From Microbacterium oleivorans NBRC 103075 (GTDB taxonomy: Bacteria; Actinomycetota; Actinomycetes; Actinomycetales; Microbacteriaceae): a stretch of 64,000 nt of DNA. Numbering within the stretch: the stretch's first letter is position 1; the number at the start of each line of letters is the position of its first letter. The stretch is taken from NCBI RefSeq assembly GCF_001552475.1, contig NZ_BCRG01000010.1, positions 1 through 64,000 of the forward strand. The letters run 5' to 3'. Under the pieces are notes generated by a model, which saw nothing but the letters and a program-made list of their open reading frames with translations, did no database searches and was not told where the DNA came from. This document shows, piece after piece, positions 57,220-64,000 of the stretch. Both the position numbers and the translations under genes were made by a program.

Positions 57220-58851
57220 TTGAAGCGCAACAAGATCGGCGTGGCGAGTCTCGCCCTGCTCGGCGCCACCAGCCTGCTTCTCGCCGGCTGCGCCAGCAGC
57301 GGTGGCGGCGACAACACCGACGACAACAGCTCCGGCGGCACGACGACCGAGGTCATCACGACCAACGGTTCGGAGCCCCAGAACCCGCTCGTCCCCACGA
57401 ACACCAACGAGACCGGTGGCGGCAAGGTCGTCGACTCGATCTTCGCGGGCCTCATCTCCTACAAGGCCGATGGTGCAGTCGAGAACGACGTCGCTGAAGA
57501 CATCTCCGTCGACTCGCCGACGCAGCTGACCGTCAAGATCCGCAAGGACGCGACGTTCACCAACGGTGACGATGTGACGGCGGACAGCTTCATCGACGCG
57601 TGGAACTACGGTGCGCGCCTGTCGAACAAGCAGAACGCCTCGTACTTCTTCGCGGACATCGAGGGCTACAGCGACGCGGAGGACGTCGAGACGCTCTCCG
57701 GCCTCAAGAAGGTCGACGACAAGACGTTCACGATCACGCTGAACAAGCCTGCCGGTGACTTCGCGCAGCGCCTCGGCTACTCCGCGTTCTTCCCGCTTCC
57801 CAAGGTCGCGTTCGAGGACATGAAGGCGTTCGGAGAGAACCCGATCGGCAACGGCCCCTACAAGCTCGCGAAGGAGGGCGCGTGGGAGCACAACATCCGC
57901 ATCGACCTCGTTCCCAACGAGTCCTACGAGGGCCCGCGTAAGCCGAAGAACGGTGGCCTCGGCATCGTCTTCTACTCGAGCCAGGATGCCGCGTACACAG
58001 ACCTCATCAGCGGCAACCTCGATGTGCTGGACGCCATCCCGGACAGCTCGCTCGAGTCCTACGAGTCCGACCTCGACGGTCGCTCGGTCAACCAGCCCGC
58101 TGCGATCTTCCAGTCGCTGACGATCCCCGAGTGGCTCGACGGCTTCCAGACCGACGAAGAGGGCAAGCTCCGCCGCGCCGCGATCTCGCACTCGATCAAC
58201 CGTGACCAGATCACGGAGGTCGTCTTCAAGGGCACCCGTACCCCGGCGAAGGACTTCACGTCGCCCGTTATCGACGGCTGGAGCGACTCCGTTCCCGGAA
58301 ACGACGTGCTCGCCTACGACCCGAAGCTCGCCAAGGAGCTGTGGGACCAGGCAGACGCGATCAAGCCCTACAGCGGCGAGGACTTCACGATCTCGTACAA
58401 CGCTGACGGCGGCCACCAGACGTGGGTCGACGCAGTGGCGAACTCCATCTCCAAGACGCTCGGCATCACCGCGGTCGGCAAGCCCTTCCCGGACTTCGCC
58501 ACCTACCTCGATGCTCGCGACAACGAGAAGGTCGACGCGTTCCGCTCCGGTTGGCAGGCCGACTACCCCGGTCTGTACAACTTCCTCGCCCCGCTCTACG
58601 CGACCGGCGCCGGCTCGAACGACGGCAAGTACTCGGACAAGAAGTTCGACGACCTGCTCGCCAAGGGCATCAGTGAGACGGATGAGGCAGCGCGCAACGC
58701 CACGCTCCTCGAGGCTCAGTCGGTCCTCTTCGAGGACCTCCCCGCCGTCCCGCTCTGGTACTCGAACGTCAACGGCGGTTGGGCTGACGGCGTGAAGAAC
58801 GTCAAGTTCGGCTGGAACTCTGTGCCGCTGTACAACGAGATCACCAAGTAA
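57220..58851 (+). CDS. Peptide ABC transporter substrate-binding lipoprotein
   Basis: A 543-residue family 5 solute-binding protein (OppA/DppA-like). The signal peptide ends in the lipobox LLLAGC, so it should be lipid-anchored outside the membrane. The Ser/Gly/Asp-rich spacer is followed by the two-lobed domain with VKIRKDATFTNGDDVTADSFIDAW, the family signature, and GNGPYKLAKEGAWEHNIRIDLVPNESYEG. I chose TTG at 57220 because GGAGG (57210-57214) is 5 bases upstream; the ATG at 57208 overlaps that binding site and has none of its own. Confidence 0.95.
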   Translation: MKRNKIGVASLALLGATSLLLAGCASSGGGDNTDDNSSGGTTTEVITTNGSEPQNPLVPTNTNETGGGKVVDSIFAGLISYKADGAVENDVAEDISVDSPTQLTVKIRKDATFTNGDDVTADSFIDAWNYGARLSNKQNASYFFADIEGYSDAEDVETLSGLKKVDDKTFTITLNKPAGDFAQRLGYSAFFPLPKVAFEDMKAFGENPIGNGPYKLAKEGAWEHNIRIDLVPNESYEGPRKPKNGGLGIVFYSSQDAAYTDLISGNLDVLDAIPDSSLESYESDLDGRSVNQPAAIFQSLTIPEWLDGFQTDEEGKLRRAAISHSINRDQITEVVFKGTRTPAKDFTSPVIDGWSDSVPGNDVLAYDPKLAKELWDQADAIKPYSGEDFTISYNADGGHQTWVDAVANSISKTLGITAVGKPFPDFATYLDARDNEKVDAFRSGWQADYPGLYNFLAPLYATGAGSNDGKYSDKKFDDLLAKGISETDEAARNATLLEAQSVLFEDLPAVPLWYSNVNGGWADGVKNVKFGWNSVPLYNEITK

Positions 58852-58873
58852 TCTCCTCAACAGCATCACCTCA

Positions 58874-58909
58874 CACGAGGCGGTGACGGTCACCCGTCAC
58901 CGCCTCGTG
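58874..58909 (+). repeat. Intercistronic hairpin after the binding-protein gene
   Basis: A perfect 15-base stem (58874-58888 with 58895-58909) and 6-base loop without a T tract. It sits between the abundant binding protein and the permeases, where such structures often protect the upstream mRNA or cut down read-through. Confidence 0.75.
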
Positions 58910-59039
58910 GCGTGACCCGTCCATCTCACCTTTCTCCCAGGAGTCAGGTCTGAGGATGGGAACCTCAGGGGCGCCGCGCAGCGGGGCCCTTCTTCGTGCG
59001 TCAGCACAGATACGTCTTTTCCCTGAAAGGGGGCCGAGG

Positions 59040-59969
59040 GTGGCCTTTTACATCCTCCGACGGATCGTGCAGGTGATCCCCGTGTTCCTCGGGGCGACCC
59101 TGCTGATCTATTTCATGGTCTTCGGCCTGCCCGGAGACCCCATCGCCTCGCTCTTCGGCGACAAGCAGCCGCCGCAGGCCGTCATCGACGCGCTCCGCGA
59201 GCAGTACAAGCTCAACGAGCCGTTCATCGTCCAGTACGCGAACTACCTGAGTGGCATCTTCCGTCTCGATTTCGGGACCACGTTCTCGGGTCAGAGCGTC
59301 AATGACGTCCTCGCCCGCACGGTGCCCGTCACGATGCGCCTCGCGGTGATGTCCGTCGCGATCGCCTTCGTTCTGGCGCTCGTCGTCGGCGCCCTCTCGG
59401 CGATCTGGAAGGGTTCCTTCTTCGACAACGGCGCCCTCGTGACCGCGCTCATCTTCATCGCGATCCCGATCTTCGTCCTCTGCTTCCTCGCCCAGTACTT
59501 CCTCGGCGTGCAGCTGCAGTGGTTCCGTCCCACCGTCGGGGGCCGCAACGACTGGGGAGACCTGTGGCTCCCCGCGATCGTGCTGGGGCTCAGCATCTAC
59601 GCGTCGAGCATGCGCCTCACCCGCGCATCCATGATCGAGACCCTCGGACAGGACTGGGTCCGCACGGCCTACTCGAAGGGCCTCTCGCGCCGCCGCGTCA
59701 TCCCCGTGCACGTCCTGCGCAACTCGATGATCCCGATGGTGACCGACACGGCGACACAGTTCGGTGTCCTCATGGTCGGCGCGACGGTGACGGAGGGCAT
59801 CTTCAACGTCCCCGGTGTGGGAAACACGCTGTTCCACGCGATCAACCAGCGGGAGAACCCGACGATCGTCTCGTTCGTCACCATCTTCGTGGTGATCTAC
59901 GTACTGGTGAACCTGGTCGTCGACCTTCTCTACGGCCTGCTCGACCCGAGGATCCGCTATGTCAAGTAA
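59040..59969 (+). CDS. Peptide ABC transporter permease (DppB/OppB-like)
   Basis: A 309-residue membrane subunit. AFYILRRIVQVIPVFLGATLLIYFMV is the usual first helix of this family, and the EAA loop is RLTRASMIETLGQDWVRTAYSKGLSRRRVIPVHVLRNSM, which contacts the ATPase. Six transmembrane helices are visible. GTG at 59040 is chosen since it matches the family N-terminus and has a purine-rich stretch upstream; the 28-codon extension upstream does not look like protein. It overlaps the next gene by 11 bases. Confidence 0.94.
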   Translation: MAFYILRRIVQVIPVFLGATLLIYFMVFGLPGDPIASLFGDKQPPQAVIDALREQYKLNEPFIVQYANYLSGIFRLDFGTTFSGQSVNDVLARTVPVTMRLAVMSVAIAFVLALVVGALSAIWKGSFFDNGALVTALIFIAIPIFVLCFLAQYFLGVQLQWFRPTVGGRNDWGDLWLPAIVLGLSIYASSMRLTRASMIETLGQDWVRTAYSKGLSRRRVIPVHVLRNSMIPMVTDTATQFGVLMVGATVTEGIFNVPGVGNTLFHAINQRENPTIVSFVTIFVVIYVLVNLVVDLLYGLLDPRIRYVK

Positions 59970-60900
59970 CTCCACGCACTACGTCGCCCCCACCAACACC
60001 GAGACGGTGATGGTGGACCAGGTCCGCCTGAGCGAGAAGAAGAGCAACCTGTGGATCGATGCGTGGCGTGATCTGCGTCGCCGCCCGACTTTCTGGGTGT
60101 CCGTCGTCCTCTGTGCCGTCATCATCGTCATGGCCGTCGTGCCGACCCTGTTCACATCCGTCGGTCCTTCCGGGGCCGCCTGCGACCTGAGCAACAGCAA
60201 CGGTGACGCATCGGCCGGGCACCCGCTCGGGTACAACTTCCTCGGCTGCGACATCTGGTCGCGGCTGGTACACGGAACGCGTACCTCGATGCTGGTCGGT
60301 GTGATGGCCACCCTGATCTCGACCGTCATCGGTGTGATCATGGGCGCCCTCGCCGGCTTCTACGGCGGATTCCTCGACTCGCTGCTGTCGCGGGTCGGCG
60401 ACATCTTCTTCACGATTCCCTACATCATCGCGGCTGTCGTGGTGATGTCGGTCCTGGCCGACTACCGGAACGAGTTCGTCCTCGCTCTCGCCATCGGTGG
60501 ATTCTCTTGGGCGAGCACAGCCCGCATCGCCCGCGCCGAGGTCCTTCGCGTGAAGCAGGCGGATTACGTCACGGCGTCGATCTCGATCGGTCTCTCGCGC
60601 TTCCGCACCATGATCACCCACGTTCTGCCGAACGCCATGGCGCCCGTCATCGTCGTGACCACCCTCAGCCTCGGAACGGCCATCGTCGCGGAGTCGACGC
60701 TGTCCTTCCTCGGTGTGGGCCTCGGGGGCTCGACGGTGTCCTGGGGTGCGGACATCAGCCAGGCGCAGACGCAGATCAGGACCGCGCCGCTCGCGCTGTT
60801 CTGGCCGTCGCTCGCTCTCACCGTCACCGTGCTCGCGTTCATCACCCTCGGTGAGCTCCTCCGCGACGCCGTCGACCCGAAGTCGAGGGCACAGCGATGA
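59959..60900 (+). CDS. Peptide ABC transporter permease (DppC/OppC-like)
   Basis: A 313-residue partner permease. A cytoplasmic N-terminus is followed by six helices; HPLGYNFLGCDIWSRLVHGTRTSMLVG is the typical OppC motif after helix 1, and the EAA loop is RAEVLRVKQADYVTASISIGLSRFRTMITHVLPNAM. Two Cys in the first loop region (AACDLSNS and LGCDIW) may form a disulfide, as seen in many actinobacterial homologues. The stop overlaps the ATPase start by four bases. Confidence 0.95.
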   Translation: MSSNSTHYVAPTNTETVMVDQVRLSEKKSNLWIDAWRDLRRRPTFWVSVVLCAVIIVMAVVPTLFTSVGPSGAACDLSNSNGDASAGHPLGYNFLGCDIWSRLVHGTRTSMLVGVMATLISTVIGVIMGALAGFYGGFLDSLLSRVGDIFFTIPYIIAAVVVMSVLADYRNEFVLALAIGGFSWASTARIARAEVLRVKQADYVTASISIGLSRFRTMITHVLPNAMAPVIVVTTLSLGTAIVAESTLSFLGVGLGGSTVSWGADISQAQTQIRTAPLALFWPSLALTVTVLAFITLGELLRDAVDPKSRAQR

Positions 60901-62627
60901 GCGACGCACACGAGACCGAGACCCCCATCAGCCGCGCGAGCCTGCGCGGCGGCCACAAGGAGAGCGTCGTGTCGCAGCCCCTTCTGCAGATCCGTGACCT
61001 GAAGGTCGCGTTCGGCACCGGCAAGAAGGCGCGCGAGGTGCTCCACGGAGTGGACCTCGACATCTTCCCGGGCGAGACCGTCGCCATCGTCGGTGAATCC
61101 GGGTCGGGAAAGTCGACGACCGCCGCCGCGGTCATCGATCTGCTCCCGGGCACGGGCGCCGTCACCGGTGGTTCGATCACGCTGGACGGCGTGGATCTGC
61201 TCTCCGCCAGTCGGCGGGAGATGGAATCCATCCGCGGGCGCGACATCGGATACGTCCCGCAGGACCCGATGTCCAACCTGAACCCGGTCTGGTCGATCGG
61301 TTTCCAGGTGGAAGAAGCGGTCCGGGCCAACGGACTGGCGTCGAACCGCAAGGAAGCACGCGCACGTGCCATCGAGGTGCTGAAGCAGGCGGGGCTCGCC
61401 GACGCGGAGCGTCGCATGCACCAGTTCCCGCACCAGTTCTCCGGAGGTATGCGTCAGCGCGCCCTCATCGGCATCGGTCTCGCGGCCGACCCCAAGCTCC
61501 TGATCGCCGATGAGCCCACCAGCGCGCTCGACGTGACGGTGCAGCGGGTCATCCTGGATCACCTCGCCACCCTGACGCGCGAGAAGAACACGGCCGTGCT
61601 CTTCATCACGCATGACCTGGGCCTGGCCGCCGAGCGCGCCGACCGCATCATCGTGATGAACCAGGGCGAGATCGTCGAGTCCGGTCCGAGCCGCGCCATC
61701 CTCGAGTCGCCGCAGCATCCGTACACGCAGCGACTCGTCGCCGCGGCTCCGAGCATCGCCTCGCAGCGCATCCAGGCGGTCGCCGAGAACCGCGGTGTCG
61801 AGCACCTCGACGAGGTTGTGGACACGAAGCCGGTCGTGGAAGTCCGGGACCTCGTCAAGGAGTACAAGATCCGCTCCGGGGGGTTCCGCAGCGAATCGTT
61901 CCGCGCTGTCGACAACGTGTCGTTCCAGATCCCGCGCGGCAAGACGCTGGCGCTGGTGGGGGAGTCGGGTTCCGGCAAGTCCACCGTCGCGAAGATGGTC
62001 CTCCAGCTCGAGAACCCGACGAGCGGGTCGGTGTTCATCGACGGCGCCGACACGTCGAGCATGGGTCGTGCCGAGGTGTTCGGCCTCCGCAGTCGCATGC
62101 AGCCGGTCTTCCAGGACCCGTACGGCTCCCTCGACCCGCTCCGGAGCATCGGCGCCCTCATCGCCGAACCGCTCCGCGTACACGGCGTGGGCGACGAGAA
62201 GTCGCGTCGCGAGCGCGTCTACGAGCTGCTCGAACAGGTGTCGCTGCCCCGCGAGGTGGCTTGGCGTTATCCGAACGAGCTGTCCGGTGGCCAGCGTCAG
62301 CGCATCGCGATCGCTCGTGCCCTCGCGCTGAAGCCGTCGATCGTCGTCCTCGACGAGGCGGTGTCGGCGCTCGACGTGCTCGTTCAGGATCAGATCCTGC
62401 GTCTGCTCGCCGAGCTGCAGTCGGAGCTCGACCTGACGTACCTGTTCATCACCCACGACCTCGCGGTGGTGCGTGTGGCGGCGGACCTCGTCTGCGTCAT
62501 GGAGCAGGGGCGCGTCGTCGAGCAGGGCACGGTCGATGAGATCTTCGCCTCGCCCACCGAGGAGTACACCCAGCGACTCCTCGCGGCCATCCCCGGAGCG
62601 GACATCCCGCTCGGCGGAGCCCGGTGA
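60897..62627 (+). CDS. Peptide ABC transporter ATPase, fused DppD-DppF type
   Basis: A 576-residue protein carrying two nucleotide-binding domains in one chain. Domain 1 (about 25-290) has Walker A GESGSGKSTT, signature QFSGGMRQR and Walker B LLIADEPTSALD. Domain 2 (about 310-570) has GESGSGKSTV, ELSGGQRQR and IVVLDEAVSALD. Each ends with the oligopeptide-type C-terminal extension (HPYTQRLVAAAP; EEYTQRLLAAIPG). It completes an importer with the two permeases and the lipoprotein. The stop overlaps the next GTG by four bases. Confidence 0.96.
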   Translation: MSDAHETETPISRASLRGGHKESVVSQPLLQIRDLKVAFGTGKKAREVLHGVDLDIFPGETVAIVGESGSGKSTTAAAVIDLLPGTGAVTGGSITLDGVDLLSASRREMESIRGRDIGYVPQDPMSNLNPVWSIGFQVEEAVRANGLASNRKEARARAIEVLKQAGLADAERRMHQFPHQFSGGMRQRALIGIGLAADPKLLIADEPTSALDVTVQRVILDHLATLTREKNTAVLFITHDLGLAAERADRIIVMNQGEIVESGPSRAILESPQHPYTQRLVAAAPSIASQRIQAVAENRGVEHLDEVVDTKPVVEVRDLVKEYKIRSGGFRSESFRAVDNVSFQIPRGKTLALVGESGSGKSTVAKMVLQLENPTSGSVFIDGADTSSMGRAEVFGLRSRMQPVFQDPYGSLDPLRSIGALIAEPLRVHGVGDEKSRRERVYELLEQVSLPREVAWRYPNELSGGQRQRIAIARALALKPSIVVLDEAVSALDVLVQDQILRLLAELQSELDLTYLFITHDLAVVRVAADLVCVMEQGRVVEQGTVDEIFASPTEEYTQRLLAAIPGADIPLGGAR

Positions 62628-63235
62628 GCACTGGCCCTCTCAACGGTGAGGCGAGCTCGGGACGTTCCCGGGCCGCCTCACCGCGGGTCTTCCGTGCCGC
62701 TTCCGGCACGGTCGCACTGATCCTGGCGTCGCTCGTGACGCTTCTCCTCCTCGTCGATGCCGTGATTCGCGCCGGCTGGGGGGAGATGCTCCTCATCGCT
62801 CCGTGGCTGTTGTTGGTCCTCTGGTTCATCTACGTCGGGACGTTCGTCTCCCACGTGGCGATCGATGCCGACGGAGCGACGGTCCAGAACCTCCTGCGCG
62901 TCGTGCGGGTCCCTTGGGCGCGCGTGACGGATATCGGCATCCGCTATCAGGTCAGATTCAGTCTGGATGACGGTCGCATCGTGAATGCGTTCGGTGGACC
63001 CGTCGCCGGACGCCCCGCCCGCCCTGGCCTGAGAGAGGATCGGAACCCGCGGGCGCGGATCCCTCCCGCGCTCCGCGATCTGGAGCTGATCCGCGAGCAG
63101 TGGCTCGACGCGACTGAAACCGGTTCCGACGGGGGGCCGGTCGTCCGAAGGTGGGATCTGCCCGCGCTCGGCGTGTTGCTGCTTATTCTCGTCTGGGGGC
63201 TGAGCGCGGTGCTCATCAGCGGGGCTGTGGGCTGA
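62624..63235 (+). CDS. Membrane protein with PH-like domain
   Basis: A 203-residue protein. Two closely spaced N-terminal transmembrane helices (about 27-47 and 52-74) are followed by a short beta-rich region that resembles a bacterial PH domain (THVAIDADGATVQNLLRVVRVPWARVTDI, RFSLDDGRIVNAFGG), and one C-terminal helix (about 180-202). The function is unknown. It is coupled to the ATPase gene by a four-base overlap, which may reflect operon position rather than a transport role. Confidence 0.75.
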   Translation: MSTGPLNGEASSGRSRAASPRVFRAASGTVALILASLVTLLLLVDAVIRAGWGEMLLIAPWLLLVLWFIYVGTFVSHVAIDADGATVQNLLRVVRVPWARVTDIGIRYQVRFSLDDGRIVNAFGGPVAGRPARPGLREDRNPRARIPPALRDLELIREQWLDATETGSDGGPVVRRWDLPALGVLLLILVWGLSAVLISGAVG

Positions 63236-63426
63236 GCGTACTGGCGGTTTTGCGGCGTGTTCACAGTCATTTTGCGAGCACGTCACGCAATGTTACGTTC
63301 ATACAAAGAGTTATCCAGACGGTCTTGTCAGCGTTGATGAGCGAGTTAGGGTCGTTGAGGCCGGACCCGGTTCCGGCACTTCGAACGCAACGCAAGAGCG
63401 CGTAAGCCCGAGAAAGAGCACCACTT

Positions 63427-63468
63427 ATGTTTGTGCCAGCGACCCGAACGACTGGGATCTCCCGGTGA
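63427..63468 (+). CDS. Possible 13-residue leader peptide
   Basis: A short frame, ATG at 63427 to TGA at 63466-63468, with a purine-rich stretch (GAGAAAGAG) before it. Its stop overlaps the GTG (63465) of the next permease. Translation of it could deliver ribosomes to that start, which lacks a binding site of its own. It may also be chance. Confidence 0.3.
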   Translation: MFVPATRTTGISR

Positions 63469-64000
63469 CGCTGTACGTCCTCCGCCGGTTCGTCAACTAC
63501 GCGATCCTGAGCCTGATCGCCACCTGCATGGCCTATGTGCTGGCCAGCTCGATCTTCAGGCCGGGCGACGCGTTCTACGGCAGGAACCCCCGACCTCCGC
63601 AATCGTCCATCGACGCCTCCCTCGCTCAGCTCGGCCAGAGCCCGGACGTTCCGGTTATCGCCCGTCTGTGGCACTGGCTCGTCGGTCTCTTCACGCAGGG
63701 GTCGCTCGGCATCACGATCGGCAAGCAACCGGTCGTCGAGGAGATCATCGCCCGGTCCGGCGCCAGCCTTCGGCTCCTCCTGATCGGTTCGCTCATCGGA
63801 GCCGTGGTCGGCGTTCTGCTCGGGGTGTGGGGCGCCGTCCGCCAGTACCGCGCAAGCGACCAGATCGTCACCTACGGCTCGTTCCTGATCTTCGCGACGC
63901 CGACCTTCGTCGTCGGTGTGCTCCTGATGATCGGTGCGACCGCCCTCAACAACTCGATCGGCGTGCAGTTGATCACCTTCACGGGTGAATACAGCGCAGG
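63465..64000 (+). CDS. Peptide ABC transporter permease, second system (cut by window edge)
   Basis: An OppB/DppB-like permease open to the right edge, about 178 residues visible. It starts VTLYVLRRFVNYAILSLIATCMAYVLAS, the typical first helix, has a long first extracytoplasmic loop (ARLWHWLVGLFTQGSLGITIG), then helices of the conserved core (LRLLLIGSLIGAVVGVLLGVW, TYGSFLIFATPTFVVGVLLMIG). It begins a second peptide importer directly after the first, separated by a 229-base gap with promoter-like sequence (TTGCGA near 63273 and TACGTT about 16 bases on). Confidence 0.9.
   Translation, partial: MTLYVLRRFVNYAILSLIATCMAYVLASSIFRPGDAFYGRNPRPPQSSIDASLAQLGQSPDVPVIARLWHWLVGLFTQGSLGITIGKQPVVEEIIARSGASLRLLLIGSLIGAVVGVLLGVWGAVRQYRASDQIVTYGSFLIFATPTFVVGVLLMIGATALNNSIGVQLITFTGEYSA

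Overview
The window looks like a stretch of chromosome from a high-GC actinobacterium of the Microbacteriaceae, most likely Microbacterium or a close relative. The reasons are the strong G/C bias at third codon positions, frequent GTG starts, many genes with a TANNNT -10 box only 6-8 bases before the start codon (leaderless mRNAs), and gene order shared with other actinobacteria. Examples of that order are eno / FtsB-like / DUF501, and greA / DUF4307 / hemolysin III / uppS / PIN-PhoH / fumC / xseBA / ispH / glpX / ychF, which resembles the mycobacterial Rv1080c-Rv1112 block. I see no prophage, insertion sequence, CRISPR array or rRNA. One tRNA is present.

Layout. 1-2.3 kb: an amino-acid permease running off the left edge, divergent from a YtrA-type GntR regulator and a DUF1648 membrane protein, with a palindrome in the shared promoter. 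2.3-8.3 kb: O-methyltransferase, enolase, FtsB/DivIC-like protein, DUF501, a mycosin-like subtilase, type II NADH dehydrogenase and a tRNA with anticodon UAA. 8.3-16.8 kb: membrane protein, LemA, AI-2E exporter family protein, threonine deaminase, GreA, DUF4307, small membrane protein, hemolysin III family protein, cis-prenyl transferase and PIN-PhoH ATPase. 16.8-24.4 kb: two-component system, fumarase, carbonic anhydrase, DUF4245, exonuclease VII (both subunits), IspH and a small membrane protein. 24.4-33.4 kb: a large secreted M23 peptidase with Ig-like repeats and a lectin-like domain, class II aldolase, GlpX, small membrane protein, RmuC, a DnaQ-like exonuclease, YchF and an alpha/beta-hydrolase lacking its nucleophile. 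33.4-41 kb: two AraC regulators flanking a DUF7882 protein, a CopC-like protein, a DJ-1/PfpI protein, a 45-residue Cys-rich peptide, a DHA2 MFS exporter and an ABC exporter.

41-47.6 kb is an NAD de novo biosynthesis operon on the minus strand: nrtR, nadA, nadB, nadC, cysteine desulfurase and a family 2 glycosyltransferase. A clear inverted repeat overlaps the nrtR promoter. 47.6-54.9 kb holds a MarP-like membrane serine protease, then a tandem glycine riboswitch upstream of sdaA-gcvT-gcvH-gcvP. Glycine sensing is thereby tied to both glycine cleavage and serine deamination. 54.9-57.0 kb holds a nuclease-fold protein bracketed by two copies of a long palindromic repeat, and a CPBP protease. 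57.2-64 kb is an oligopeptide ABC importer (lipoprotein, two permeases, fused double ATPase), a small membrane protein, and the start of a second peptide permease cut by the right edge.

Most of the window is conserved housekeeping DNA. The observations most worth a second look are the UAA tRNA without a long variable arm (with a TTA codon in nearby ilvA), the palindromic repeats around the nuclease-like gene, the NrtR operator and the odd tail of its operon, the Ig/lectin/M23 architecture, the hydrolase with Ala in place of the nucleophile, the AraC-DUF7882-AraC cluster, and the small CCGGGCC peptide.
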